Origin: Isoetes taiwanensis
Lineage: Eukaryota; Streptophyta; Lycopodiopsida; Isoetales; Isoetaceae
Assembly (NCBI GenBank): GCA_021234155.1
Contig: JAJEKV010000060.1
Location: 3,890,451 to 3,954,450 of the forward strand
Direction: 5' to 3'
DNA length: 64,000 bases
The position numbers were made by a program, and so were the translations under genes. Positions 25,562 through 36,775 of this stretch are shown one piece after another. The notes below the pieces were generated by a model. The model saw only the letters and a program-made list of their open reading frames with translations, made no database searches and was not told the DNA's origin. How positions within the stretch are numbered: position 1 is the first letter of the stretch; every line of letters starts with the position of its first letter.

Positions 25562-25689
25562 GTCAAATGATAACACAAAGTTACTAAGTCCCTAAGACAC
25601 AAATAAAAAGTTTGGAGATGAGCCAGTCAAATGATAACACAAAGTTACTAAGTCCCTAAGACACAAAGAAAAAGTTTGGAGATGAGCCA
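25562..25689. repeat. 64-bp tandem duplication
   Basis: The unit GTCAAATGATAACACAAAG... ending GATGAGCCA occurs twice in a row, starting at 25562 and 25626, with single-base differences. A third partial GAGCCACTCTAT repeat follows. No gene is seen in 25252-26380. Confidence 0.85.
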
Positions 25690-26379
25690 CTCTATTGGTA
25701 GAACGAGCCACTCTATCGGAAGAACTATAGAGCCACAAGGTCAAATTAGAATGGCAAAGAGGAAAATAGGTTTAATATAACCTACAATGATTGTACAATG
25801 CAAGCAGAAAAGGTTTTAGTAAGAAAGTCAGAACAAGTGCCCAAATATAATATATCCATGCAAGCAGAAAGATGTTTCTCTCCTCTTGCTCTTTCTTGCT
25901 GGTAGAAATATGGTTTTTCCCCTCCTCTTGCTCCTTCTTGCTAGCAGAAAGATTTAGGAATGTTTTCTTGGAAGGAGCCATAGTAAGTTCTGGATCATTA
26001 TTCTATAGTTTTAAAATAGGATGTAAGATTATTTGACATTGCCGAGCTAGGGATCTGATTGTGTCCAGGAAGATGCTTCCATATGAAGACCTGATATCAT
26101 GAATCAAACTTTAGAGGGGAGTTTTGGTGGTTGGGCTGTGTGTCTAGCTTATTGCAGGTTGGCTGACTGGCACATCCCGACAATGCAGCATCTCATTTTA
26201 ATCTCACATTTGGTAGTAAAGTTGCAGAATTTGATCGTAATTTGAAGCATTTTGGCTTCTCTGAGCAGTGCGGGAGATTGTTCAGGTTACTCTTTGTCTC
26301 TTTTCTCTTCATTTCTAATTTTGCAAGAGGTTTCTTGGAGCATTCAAGATTGTTTGCAGTTTGTGGAAAATGGGAATTT

Positions 26380-26602
26380 GACTCATGTAGTATTCTATTT
26401 AACTGAGAAGATGTTGATACTGTAGTATTAGTTAAATAGAAGAAGAAGTTGAGAGAGACTCATGAGTACTATAATTGCCGATATAACTCAGATCCATGTG
26501 GGATCCTCTGTACTTAAATTATACCTGATCCATGAGGGATCTTTGTATTGCAATTCTTCCAATCTGATCAATACAAAATTTTCTTACCTTCAAAAAAAAG
26601 GG
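26380..26602 (+). mobile_element. LINE 3' tail fragment
   Basis: The sequence ends CAATACAAAATTTTCTTACC, then TTC and seven A, the same 3' end as LINE-B. Upstream bases show no coding. It is a severely 5'-truncated LINE insertion next to PPR pseudogene G. The left boundary is a guess. Confidence 0.5.
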
Positions 26603-26639
26603 GGGGATGTTTCTCGTAATAGGATCTAACAGACCTAGC

Positions 26640-28110
26640 AGCACAAGTTAAAATGGAAAAGGAGCCAAACATGCGCAATATAATAGAGCAATGCAATCAA
26701 TAAAGATTTTCCTAGCACTAGAAGAGGGTAAACTTATTCATGCCGTCCCATAACCCGTTGGGTTCCCGTGGACGTAAAAATTTCTTATCTTATCTTATCT
26801 TATCTTATCTTATCTTATCTTATTCTTGAAAGAAGACTGAAACATGTATGGAAATGGGATTGGTGAATGGTGCTCATATTTTATTTGAGAGAATTAAAGA
26901 ATGTGATGTTATCAAATGGAATTCCATGATTACAGGATTTGGGAGTTGTGGACATGCCAAGAGAGCTTTGCAGTATTTTAATCAAATGCAAATGGAAGGA
27001 ACAAAACGGGATAAATATACTTTTATATGTATTTTTTATGGATGTTCCAGTCCTGCAGAATTAGCAGGTGGTTGATAATTTGCTTTACACATATGTAATA
27101 TCTTGGAACAGTTGCTGCTTATGTGCATTATGGGTATCACAAACAGGCTCCTGTAGTTTGCAGAATATCTTCAAACAACTTATTCTTCTAGACAAGGTAT
27201 TGTTCGTAAATGCATTTAGTGCTCATACACTGGCAGATTAGTTCATGCAAGCTTAATTGCAAATATATTAAATTTTGTCCTAGATGTTGCTGTTTGCAAT
27301 TCTCTTATCGGGAAGTGTGAAAGCATTGATGAGGCCAATAGTTTAATGCAATTCCTCAACGTGATGTATCATCATGGAACACAATAATAGGAATATATAA
27401 CCAAAATGGGCATGGCAATGGTGCTCTTACTCTCTTCCAAGTGATGGCAGATAGAGATACCAAACCAGGCATCGTTACTTTTGTAAAAACATTCTTTATG
27501 TTTGTGCTAATTTGGAAGCTCTAGATAGAGGTAAACATGTCCACAACATGATCAATGAACAAAACATGGATGCTATGGTTGCACTTCTACTTTTAAACAT
27601 GTATAGCAAGTTTGGATGTGTAGATGATGCCCAAAGGATGTTTGATAAAATGGAGGAGCATGAATTATTTTTCTAGAATTTCATGATCCCATCATATGCT
27701 CAGCATGGGAGTGCCAAGCAGGCTTTACATCTTTTTCAATTGATGCAACAAGACGTAAAGCAAGATAAGATAACATTCATTGGAATTCTTTGCACATGCA
27801 GTTATTCTCTCTTGGTCAATGAGGTCACAACTACTTTGTTTAAATGAGTAGAGATCATAGTGTGGTGCCAGCAGTAGAGCATTACAGATGCTTAATTGAT
27901 ACGTTTGGACGGGCATGACATCTGGATAATGTGGAAGACTTTATCCAGGTAATTCCTTTTTAGGACAGTACCATTGTCTGGATAATGCTCCATGGTGCAT
28001 GCAAAACTTACGACAATGAGAAACAGGGGCACTATGCTAGTGAGCATATTTTAGAATTGGATCCATATAACTCTGCTGCATATACAACACATTCAAACAT
28101 TTATGCCTGA
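26640..28110 (+). pseudogene. PPR pseudogene G
   Basis: This is the most complete diverged copy of the PPR block. It reads NGAHILFERIKECDVIKWNS, KRALQYFNQMQMEGTKRDKY, later CESIDEA, NTIIGIYNQNGHGNGALTLF, GKHVHNMINEQNMDAMVALL and AQHGSAKQALHLFQLMQ. At 27369-27374 it has TCATCA before TGG where copies A and F have TCATGA, so it lacks their shared stop. Many other stops and frameshifts are present. A microsatellite-tailed insertion interrupts it at 26743-26823. Confidence 0.8.
26743..26823 (+). mobile_element. Short retroposed 3' end with (CTTAT)n tail
   Basis: Compared with PPR pseudogenes C and D, about 80 bp are inserted here: GTCCCATAACCCGTTGGGTT, CCCGTGGACGTAAAAATTT, then eight CTTAT units. 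The same body precedes the tail of the element at 34913-34980 (minus strand), so this is a heavily 5'-truncated member of that family. Confidence 0.7.
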
Positions 28111-28179
28111 GATACAAGCAAATTAAGACCTAATAGGTTGTAGAAAAATGTAACAGCCTGCAACATGCATAACAAGGAA

Positions 28180-28397
28180 GAAGAAGACATTGAATGACTC
28201 CATTGGTAGTACTTAACTTGTCCATTCATTCTACTTTATGTTAGTAGTTTTTTATTTTCCCTGGATCTTCTGGGTCCCCCCTAGATATTCAGGGTTTTAT
28301 ATGTGCTGGAATTCTTCCAATATGATTCTTATGGAATCATGTATGTGCTGTAACTTTATATCATATGAATGAATACAAAATCTACCGTGCTTTCAAA
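28180..28397 (+). mobile_element. LINE 3' tail fragment
   Basis: Non-coding sequence ends ATGAATACAAAATCTACC, GTGCTTTC and an A-run at 28387-28397, as in LINE-B. It follows the end of PPR pseudogene G. The left boundary is estimated from where similarity to the PPR block stops. Confidence 0.55.
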
Positions 28398-28723
28398 AAA
28401 AAAAACCCCTAACTAGCATAGGCAACAACCAACTAGCAGTCCAAGCTACATCGGTCAATCCCTCAGTAGCCTTATCATTCTGTACAATTAATCGAGCAAA
28501 TCAAAAGACAGTGCATCAAACTGTGGTCCAAAGTCTATTGACTTTTAATCTCTAAGGTCATTTTTCCATGGAAAAATATCTTCATCTTTCTCAGAAGTCT
28601 ATGGCCAACAATCTATTGCTAAAAGACTTGTACACATGCATATGTTTAGAGTCATAGAACCTAAAGTTTCTGAATGTTCTATCTTTAAGGACATTGTGTA
28701 GATCTAACACATGTTCTTATTTC

Positions 28724-28802
28724 CTTTGCAACGACACTTGTATTCTATTCTATTCTATTCTATTCTATTCTATTCTATTCTATTCTTTGCAACGACACTT
28801 GT
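28724..28802. repeat. (TATTC)n tract flanked by a 17-bp direct repeat
   Basis: Nine TATTC units (28741-28785) lie between two identical copies of TTTGCAACGACACTTGT (28725-28741 and 28786-28802). Flanking direct repeats of this length are typical of target-primed retroposition, so the tract looks like an insertion that consists only of an element's microsatellite tail. Confidence 0.85.
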
Positions 28803-30121
28803 TTCAGAAACCTGTTGATGCTGCATAACTCATTTTTCTAATTCCTAAGGGTTCCACCCCTGCACACATTTTCTAACCTTTTAATTTATCTGGATTTCAT
28901 TGAATCACAAGGATGTATCTTTTTCTTTTAAAAGAAATCAGTGCCATTTTTAGCTGCCCAAAGGTCTAAGGCATCTGCTATATGCACCTAAAAACAATAG
29001 CCAAAGCTCATATACATTAAATCATGCATGTGGTCAATCTGTAACAAAGAACTGTTGTATTACATATTTATGACGTCATCTTACATCCTTTCACATATTC
29101 CGCAGTCAAAGCACATCCCAAAATTTAATGTACAGATCTAGATGTGATATTTTCCTTTAGCATTTGGTATTTTCAGTTACCGCATTATATCTAATGCTTG
29201 AAAGTGGTAGTACCTGAATATTGTGATCAAACCTGAGCCTTGTCAGCTAGATCCCTTGCAGAAACATCAACTTTTCTTATGCTTAATAGTTAACTTGATA
29301 GAGACCATAACACCCAGTTTTTGCCATAATAATTTGCAATTTAAAGTCTCGAAAAACTTGCAGTTTGTATTAGCAGTTACATCCACGAGCTTTTTTTCCT
29401 TGATCCATACATTCGTTTGAGCTAAAACACACCATAACAGCAAAATGAGCACAATGGGAGAAGAAATACCACGTACTGCAGCCAACCATGTAAACATTAG
29501 CGATAATCTCGGTAATGATACAAGGGCCAAAAGGTACATTGGGTAATTCTTGGCTTATCGCCGCTCACCCATTGTACCTTTTGCTCTTGATTAGTAAAAA
29601 CCTACTAAAAATGCATAAATCAAAGGAAAAAGCTTTATCCAAGATCTTACACATTTGTTACCATTTTTTCCAGCTGTGAAACTTGGACTTTTAGATAAAA
29701 ACTTAGCTTACAAAGCCTGTTAAGTGGGTTGATGTAACATTCAATTCATTATATCATAAAATAAACCAAGAGGCCTAATGCCACTTGCATGGATCAGATT
29801 ACCTTATAGCTGCCCCTGTTACTATCATTCAAGGTCTTAATCAGCCACGAAATTTTCATAGTGATCTTAGCACATCTGCTACATTAGATTTAAGTAGGTG
29901 GTAGTTTAACCTAACCCTCCCTAGGCCATTCCTTAAGATAACAAATCTTATTTTTTGGAATACATTCGTTAAGAAACAGTCATAAAATTATTGGATCTGC
30001 CTAGCATTTCTGTTAGGCATAAAATGCAAAGCATCTGTAGCTAACAGAATATGGCCATAGGCTCCTTATTATTATCTATCTCCTGTCGTTAAATGTAGAA
30101 AAATAGATCATGAAGGCATAC
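28803..30121. other. Intergenic or intronic stretch
   Basis: No confident gene is seen. A minus-strand frame near 29500-29390 reads SSPIVLILLLWCVLAQTNVW, a possible membrane segment. A short piece near 29265 reads DVSARDLADKAQ before a GT. Either could be an exon of the gene whose exon lies at 30122-30317. A 16-bp inverted repeat (AAAAGGTACATTGGGT / ACCCATTGTACCTTTT) is at 29528-29581. Confidence 0.3.
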
Positions 30122-30317
30122 CTGAAGTTCCTCATTTTTTGAATCTACATCCTTAACAAATTGTGTCTCTTGGACATATTGCACAGCATATGCATTTCCT
30201 TGGTGACAATCGGTTAATCCGTTATTGAAGCCTTCGCCTCCTTTTGCTATATAACCTGTATTGTCCTTACTACAAGCTCTCTTGGCATCATAGCCACTAC
30301 ATTCATCTCTCTTACAG
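30122..30317 (-). CDS. Isolated internal exon of an unidentified gene
   Basis: On the minus strand TTGCAG at 30318-30323 is followed by 196 bases open in one frame and then by GTATGC at 30116-30121, a good donor. The peptide has a cysteine-containing start (CKRDECSGYDAKRACSKDN) and an acidic end (KDVDSKNEELQ). Codon choice and the two splice sites make this look like a true exon. It carries no ATG and no domain I recognise. Neighbouring exons were not found with confidence, so it could also be a stranded relic. Confidence 0.45.
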
Positions 30318-31200
30318 CTGCAACAAAATGGCTCTGCAATGTCTCCTCTTCTTCTCAGTTATGAGCTATAGGCAAACGATTTTTCTCTTTTGGATCTTGC
30401 CAGACACGTCTCTGGGCACATGCATAGGTCGCATGCATAGGTTGCAGGCTGCCCATGAATAACACAACAATTTCGAAAATGGATTTTGCCCTAAATGTGC
30501 TTACATTGAATTTTGCACCTGGCTTTTTCTTCTGCAAACACTTCTTCTTCCCCTGAATAAGATAAAAGAGAAGAATTTTGAAAATGAGTTATACCCTACT
30601 CAAATTTGCATGTATTTGATTATTCCATATAATCATTAAAGGTGCACCATGCCAGCGAAATGTCCCTCAACATTTAATTTTGCTAAATAGGTCGAGATAT
30701 TCTCCCATTTTCAGTGAGCAATCAATAAATGTGAGTATAGTATATTTATTATTTAAGTCCACCACTCGTTTAATTTTGAAACAGACCTTTGGTGTATTTT
30801 CCCTAATAAAGTCGAATATTGGCTAACCCAACAAGCAGGATGGGCATGCTCTATGCTTTGTTACAAAGCTAAGCATATGTTTTTCATTTCTTAACTCATG
30901 TAAAAATATGCCGCAGTGTTTGGCTATGTTCTTTGGCAAATCCCCTAGCATACAACATAAATTTGTTGTGATCTAGCAATGTTAGTACATATGCTAGGAC
31001 ATGAAAGATGAAATTTTATAATGTCCTATCGACATTCTCCTTTCCCAAACCTATTCTTTTTCTTTAGTATGTATTTGTCTATAGGCATATAGTGCCTTAC
31101 TAAAGATCCTTCCCAATAGGTTGGGTTTGATTCATGCAGGTTATTCAAGTCATATGCATGTTCTGCACTTCTTAACACTTGTTAACACTTGCACAAGTAG

Positions 31201-31223
31201 TAAAAAAAAAAAAAAAAAAAAAA
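31201..31223. repeat. A-run
   Basis: A pure A-run is followed by GCAAGCAAGCAAGG and then by the PPR-block spacer copy 3. It may be the poly(A) tail of a small retroposed insertion whose body I cannot define. 30318-31200 holds no recognisable gene. Confidence 0.7.
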
Positions 31224-31236
31224 AGCAAGCAAGCAA

Positions 31237-32440
31237 GGTGAATTTTAACAGGCTAGACATTACAGAGTTTTGGATCCTTGCTACTTACAATACCATGAAC
31301 CCAATAAACCTATATTGTCGTTCATCCCATCTCAGAAGGTTAGTAGTGGCATTTAACAGAAAACACCAAGTTATGAATTGTTGAGAGCACAACTAAACCA
31401 AATATTTGGCAAGATTGAGACACAATTTGCTCAGAGCACAACTTAACTGAAAACTAGACAATACAGAGATTTGGGAAATGCAGATTGTGCTAAATTCATG
31501 TGTATGCAACCCATCTCTAAGGACGCGTTTGCCTCATCATATAAAAAGGTCTATAATAAGGTAGGATAGGATATTCCGTATACTTTGCTCCAATCGTACA
31601 TAATGAAGTTTATTGTGCAGCTCAATTATTAAATTTATGATGGAAAGACCATAACGGTTCTATCTTGTCTCGGTGCCCTAACTTACTGCTAAAAAATCAT
31701 CTATCTAACTTTTTGGCCTTTAAATTATGTTATCTAAAAGTCTCATCCTGGCTTGTTATCTAAAAATCTGATTCATTGCAGTAAGACAGGCTTGGGGAAG
31801 GGGCCCCCGGGGTTGTTGTGTGTGGACATATAAGGAAGGTAAATGAATGTATTTTGCATTTATATGTTGTGGAATATATACGGAGAAGAAGATGTGAATC
31901 CCAAGAAACAATGCACTAAAAAACACAGTCGATCACAATTATTGGAACAAGCAAAGGTGTAAAGGAAAAGGTAGCCCTTGTAGAAGACGTTGAATTTAAC
32001 TAAATTTAGCGTAGTTGTATGATTCAATCAATCAAATACAAAATATTGTGTAGTGGCATGGTTGGTCACATTTGATAAGGATGCCGAAAAGGAGGATGAA
32101 ACATAGAATTGCAAAGAGCATAGTATATGGAGTTACAATACTTGCTTGTGTTAGCAAAAGCCTTCTGAAGGCAGTATCGAAAACCTGCAAGAATGTTCTT
32201 TTGGATAATGAGCAACAATTGTAGCCTATATAGATGGATATGTTGTTATAATATGAGGGATGTATACACATGAATGCTCGTTTGAATAGTGAGCAACTTT
32301 TGTGACCTACATAGATGGATATGTATTGGATTGTGAGGGATGCATACAATGTGAAGACATCAAAAAGTTTGCATCTCTTGCAACTGGAAAGTGAAATTGA
32401 GTTCTTGTTGAACTTGATGCGAATTTCATGTGCTTGTATT
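31237..32440. repeat. PPR-block spacer, copy 3
   Basis: 31237-31800 matches 2025-2600 and 31950-32440 matches 12800-13310. It carries the same internal tandem pieces (GTTCTTTTGGATAATGAGCA then GATGGATATG). The phrase DGYVLDCEGCIQ is readable at about 32315-32350, as in copy 2. The copy is separated from PPR pseudogene G by about 3 kb of other sequence. Confidence 0.7.
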
Positions 32441-32663
32441 TGAAGAGGGGCATTTTTGTGTGGAAATAAAAGACAATGTTGACTGTAGCTTTCAATAATT
32501 AAATTCTGCTAGAAAATATACATAAACCCATACATAAAATCTTCTCTTTTGTAGCTTTTTGCATAGATGGATAGGTTTTTCATTCATCTCAGTAATTCCC
32601 TACAATAATTTAGAGTGGATAGCTTCACATTTGCAAGCTACCCACAAAAAAAATGAAAAACAC

Positions 32664-33850
32664 AGGAAGGAAGGAAGGAAGAAAGGAAGGTAGTATATTT
32701 TATGTCCGCGGCGACCAAATGGCCTATAAGATAGTACATGCAATACACAAAGCAAAAAAAGACCACACCGAAGATACAAATGCTACTATACATTGGGTCC
32801 CTACTACTGGGATAAAAAACCCCACGAGATATAACTAGATAACTAGATATATTCCCTACTACAAAGAATACCTAGTTATATCACCTGGGCCCCAAAAATA
32901 AAAACTCTATAGAGGTCGGCTTGTGTACATATTGAGAGCTTATTACCGGGATTAAAAAAACCTTGCCTGTCGAGTTTAAGGAAAATTCCTAGCGATAAGC
33001 CCTCGACATAGGGCCTTGATAAAATATAAGACTGCAAAAAATGGTCAAACAAAAAAACCCACGATGGAAGGAGAAACCGGAGTCACGTATCCCACTAAAC
33101 TTGCACATCACCAGTACTAGAACACAATGATAAGAAAACAACAACCTCGAAAAGCGAGGGATTGTTCAAACGTGTCATGCCACAAAACCTTGAAAAGCTA
33201 GGGGCTAGTCACGTGTGCATACGATAAGAAAAAATAACGTTTACATCAATATACAAAAATTAAGAGAGGGTGGAAACCAAGGGTACTAATGAGAGATGAG
33301 AAAGCGACAATGAGAAGCCAATGAAGAACCCTACAAGAAATAGCAATCTCGCAATGAACAAGAGGACCAGAAAATACATGCAATGCATGCATGTGAGACA
33401 TGCATGTTCGCCCATTCTCGAATCCCGATCCGATGGCTCGGATCGATGGCATTCTAGAATTGGACTTGCATAAAACTGACAAAGCTTCCGACAAAAAGAG
33501 AACTTCAATCATAAAACAAGATTGAGGGCGAAGGTCGAAGGAATTATCTAAAGAAGACACAAGGCCGAGAAAAGCTAAGCTACAAATGGAAAGAGATACC
33601 AAAATGTTCAAGCCAAACAGAGAAAAGCCCCTCCCATGCATGGTTTCAAATAAATGAAAACTAAAGGTACTGCTGAGAGATGAGAAAGCATCGATGAAGA
33701 ATCCTGCAGAAATAGCGATCTCCCCAATGAACCAAAGGCCCAGAAAATGCATACAATGCATGCATGCGAGACAAGCATGCTTGCCCATTCTAGAAACTCA
33801 ATCTGATGGCTCAGATTGCTGGCATTCTTGCCCTTTTTCTATACTTTGAT
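32664..33850 (-). repeat. Repeat-derived region with GGAA tail and 390-bp spaced direct repeats
   Basis: On the minus strand the sequence ends with CCGCGGACATAAAATATACT and then a CCTT-type tract (32664-32690), like the ends at 26780 and 34940. Further in, 33260-33445 and 33650-33830 are imperfect direct repeats (both hold GCATGCATG and GCCCATTCT words). A minus-strand frame at 33788-33246 covers both repeats and is hydrophobic; I judge it non-coding. This is probably an old non-LTR element. Confidence 0.45.
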
Positions 33851-34720
33851 TGTTGCAAGCTTTTAGGCTGGAAAGAAGAGTGACAACATCTGGTGGCATG
33901 CCTTCTACTGCATAGTTTCAAAATATTTTAGTGCATCTTCACTACATCCATTACCACAATAGCCCTCAAGTATACACCATGAACAACATCTCAACTTGGA
34001 AGCTTGTCAAATATACCTTATGTGCATCCACAAATAACCAACATTGCACATACATGTTTATTAAAGCATTGTCTTTAAATTTCTTGAAGTAATCTCATTC
34101 TCTTCATGTATCTATCATCCATGGACTACATTATAAGGTGCTGCACTTTCAAACTTCTTGCACTTGCATCTGCATAAAACAATACATTGCCTGTTGGTTA
34201 TGTCAATATATCCAGATAAGTGCATTCCATAAAGTGTCCTTTTGGTAATGACAGGTGTCAAAAACTTTCTTTTGCCTCTGCAAACAATCCACATCTTACA
34301 TACATCTCAAAAAGACTTCCAGTATACAACGTAAAGCTAAATTTAGCATGTACGTCTATCAAACTAGTACCAAGTAAGGCGTCTTTCTTAAAGAAGCTTT
34401 GTACAGTTATTGAATGTATCTCTCGGCACTTTTCTCTGCTTGCCAAATACTACAAACTTCTAAACAGCAAATGAATGTTGTATTATCTAGCATTGAACCC
34501 TCGAGTTGTATTTGTTTAAAACACTGCAATGATTCCTCATATGATCAGTTCACCATATCCTCCAATTAAACCAATCCGCACTCTTAGCTCATCATATAAC
34601 TGTAATGAATGTAATAGCATTTGCAAGGATGCCCTCCAATTGCATTTGATTGGAACATCTGAATTTCCTGAATATACTGCATTCAACACATTCTAGGACA
34701 CAACATTTCTTGCTCTAAAT
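33850..34720 (-). pseudogene. PPR pseudogene H (diverged, minus strand)
   Basis: Reading the minus strand, PPR phrases appear in order: CSNQMQLEGILANAITFI near 34650, ESLQCFKQIQLEGS near 34510, then ASREKCREIHSITVQSFFKK and SLFEMYVRCGLFAEAKESF at about 34446-34260. It is much more diverged than copies A-G and its frames are broken. It seems to be a different member of the same PPR family. Confidence 0.65.
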
Positions 34721-34912
34721 AGAATAGAATAAAATAGATTTTTAAAGTCCACAAAGATCAAAAGATCACGGGACCCATATATTACATTTGCAAATGCTTT
34801 TTGTAATTTTTTTGTTGGAAAAAAAAAATTGTTATAATAATAAATAAGATTTTTATGAGAGGTTCCTTTTTATCAAACCATTGTATGTAATATCTAAGTC
34901 ACTAAAAATAGA

Positions 34913-36246
34913 TAAGAAATAAGATAAGATAAGATAAATTTTTATCGTCCGCGGAAACCCAATAGGGTTATGGGACCCATACAAGAAAAGGGGGCAATGA
35001 AGCCCAACATCAGCCGGAGCAAAGAAGGCAAAAGCCTAAACAAAACCCAAGGACAAAGTCACAAAGAAAACAAAGGGCCAAGGCCCAAAGAAAACATGAG
35101 GGCAAAAAGCCCCAGTACAAACAGGATGATCATGCTCATGGATGCTAAGGATATTAGTGCTATAGAAATATTCTAGACATAACCTATCCATGGGTTGGAA
35201 GGCCAGTGGTCTAGAATAATCGCCGCTCCTCCTCGATAAACTGCCCATTTCTTATGTTGGCGCGCTTCCCTTACTCTACAGAGTTCGTCCCTGCGCTTGC
35301 ACAACTGTATTGAAGAAAGATCCTCCTGTACCGAGAATGCAGTCCCCTTTAGGTGGTTGCCATGCTGAAGAATATGGAGCCGACTTAACGCATCCTGGAA
35401 GCGAACGAGAAGGTGACGAGGCCGATTAGGACGCGTTGCTCCCACCCGAGCAGCACTCACAATTCCAGTAGCAGGAACGTGCATTGTCTCCGTAAACAAT
35501 TTCGTTGCTACCTCTAAATCTGTCTGTCCTTCTGCATCCGTCTCGATAACCCCTATAATACGCAAATTAAGGGTGGGCTTATCAGTCATAGAGGCATCCT
35601 GTGATGAAGATGTCTGGGAACTAGCAGAAACCCTGTGTGGTGGCAAGTCGGACTGTGAGACCTGAATCCCTGCATCAACACAATGCCTGGCCTCAGTCTG
35701 AAACTCTGCATCAACACAATGTCTGGCCTTGGTCTGAATCTCTGCGTCCACACAGTGTGTTGCCTCAATCTGTGTAAAGATTTCGGCGATACCCTTCACG
35801 GCAGAGGCGGCCTCAGGGTCAGATGTCCATCCGGAAGTATGTAAAGCATCTGCATTCTCACCACCCTGACTTGCTGAATGTGGCACGAAATCCTTCAGCA
35901 ACTGCAGTAACTGTGTCCAACGCTCCACAGAAATAGTGAGAGATGCGGCCACATTTCCTCCCTCAGAATAAATGGCATAGAGATGATTCCGGAGTGGAGG
36001 CGGGAAACAGTGAGCTTGCAAAGCGAGGGTGCTGTTGAACCCAATCCTAAGAGGCTGCTGGGGCCCAAATAGAGAGGAAGGCAAACTGATTGGAGCAGTT
36101 GGTGTCGGGCCGTGAAGCTGGGCCCGAGATCGGGAGCTCGGAGGGTGTGGCGGAGGCTGTGGGAGCAAGGGCTGCTCTATTGGCTGTGGTTTTGTCCTAG
36201 CCATTCGCACTCCAAAACGCTGGTTATTGGGTGTCCTGTGGCTCAT
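34913..36246 (-). mobile_element. Non-LTR retrotransposon with ORF1 only and (TTATC)n tail (LINE-C)
   Basis: The minus strand carries an intact ORF1 (36246-35173), a short untranslated part, the end body GGTCCCATAACCCTATTGGG, TTTCCGCGGACGATAAAAAT, and a TTATC-repeat tail in place of poly(A). No ORF2 is present, so this copy is either internally deleted or a non-autonomous form. Tails built of a short repeat are known from RTE-like clades; the clade here is not settled. Confidence 0.6.
35173..36246 (-). CDS. LINE-C ORF1, L1-ORF1p-like RNA-binding protein
   Basis: The open frame has 357 codons from ATG at 36246. It has a proline-rich N-terminus (after MARTKPQPIEQ), a middle with three 12-residue repeats built on ARHCVDAEFQTE (35664-35773), and a C-terminal half with the layout of L1 ORF1p. 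That half has an RRM-like start (LRIIGVIETDAEGQ), then RPRHLLVRFQDALSRLHIL and FSVQEDLSSIQLCKRRDELC. Such proteins bind LINE RNA as trimers. The frame is intact although the element lacks ORF2. The assignment is by motif pattern only. Confidence 0.6.
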   Translation of the reverse strand: MSHRTPNNQRFGVRMARTKPQPIEQPLLPQPPPHPPSSRSRAQLHGPTPTAPISLPSSLFGPQQPLRIGFNSTLALQAHCFPPPLRNHLYAIYSEGGNVAASLTISVERWTQLLQLLKDFVPHSASQGGENADALHTSGWTSDPEAASAVKGIAEIFTQIEATHCVDAEIQTKARHCVDAEFQTEARHCVDAGIQVSQSDLPPHRVSASSQTSSSQDASMTDKPTLNLRIIGVIETDAEGQTDLEVATKLFTETMHVPATGIVSAARVGATRPNRPRHLLVRFQDALSRLHILQHGNHLKGTAFSVQEDLSSIQLCKRRDELCRVREARQHKKWAVYRGGAAIILDHWPSNPWIGYV

Positions 36247-36529
36247 GATGCGCAGAGATTAGATGCAGGAGTTCAGAGAAATGCGCAGAGATTAGATGCA
36301 GGAGTGCAGAGAAATTGGGACACCAGGATTGGTGGCAGATGGTTGGTGCTTAAGGAAAGGGGTTGTTGCAGAGAAAATCGTACTAGAGCCAATCAAGACT
36401 AGATCTGATTGATGATCTGATTGGTTCTACTGGAACTGGAACTTGGGTGAGGCTGGACCGATTGGAGCTAGGGCGTCAAATGGAACAGAAATCAGAAATC
36501 AAATTCACCTGAAAGACTTGATGGCAAGA

Positions 36530-36775
36530 GGCCTTGCTGACTCTCTGAGCTATGCCAGATCCATGAAAATCATTGCCGGCATACCTGGAGTATTGAACCA
36601 TGTTCCCTGCAACATCAAGAGGCTTCCGATTGCCATTTTCTCCAATACCCCCAAGTCCAAGGCTTTTCTTTTGCAGAATCGGTTAATAAAACCCTACCTG
36701 CCGTCTTCTCCTCTGCTTCTGCAATCTGAATGAGAGCTTCGTCATTTAAAGGCTGAAGAACCTTGATAACAGCTA
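36530..36775 (-). pseudogene. CPN20: Chaperonin 20 (GroES-like) pseudogene fragment
   Basis: The minus strand reads LQPLNDEALIQIAEAEEKTA, then LLTDSAKEKP. After a frame change at about 36660 it reads GNMVQYSRYAGNDFHGSG. This is the second Cpn10 domain of plastid chaperonin 20, which caps the plastid Cpn60 ring. The glycines of the mobile-loop region are altered and the frame is broken. No N-terminal domain or transit peptide is nearby, so it is a retroposed or duplicated fragment. Confidence 0.75.

Noticed and set aside
33246-33788. 180-codon hydrophobic minus-strand frame
   Set aside because: It spans two DNA direct repeats and lacks a coherent domain; it is probably repeat-derived and non-coding.
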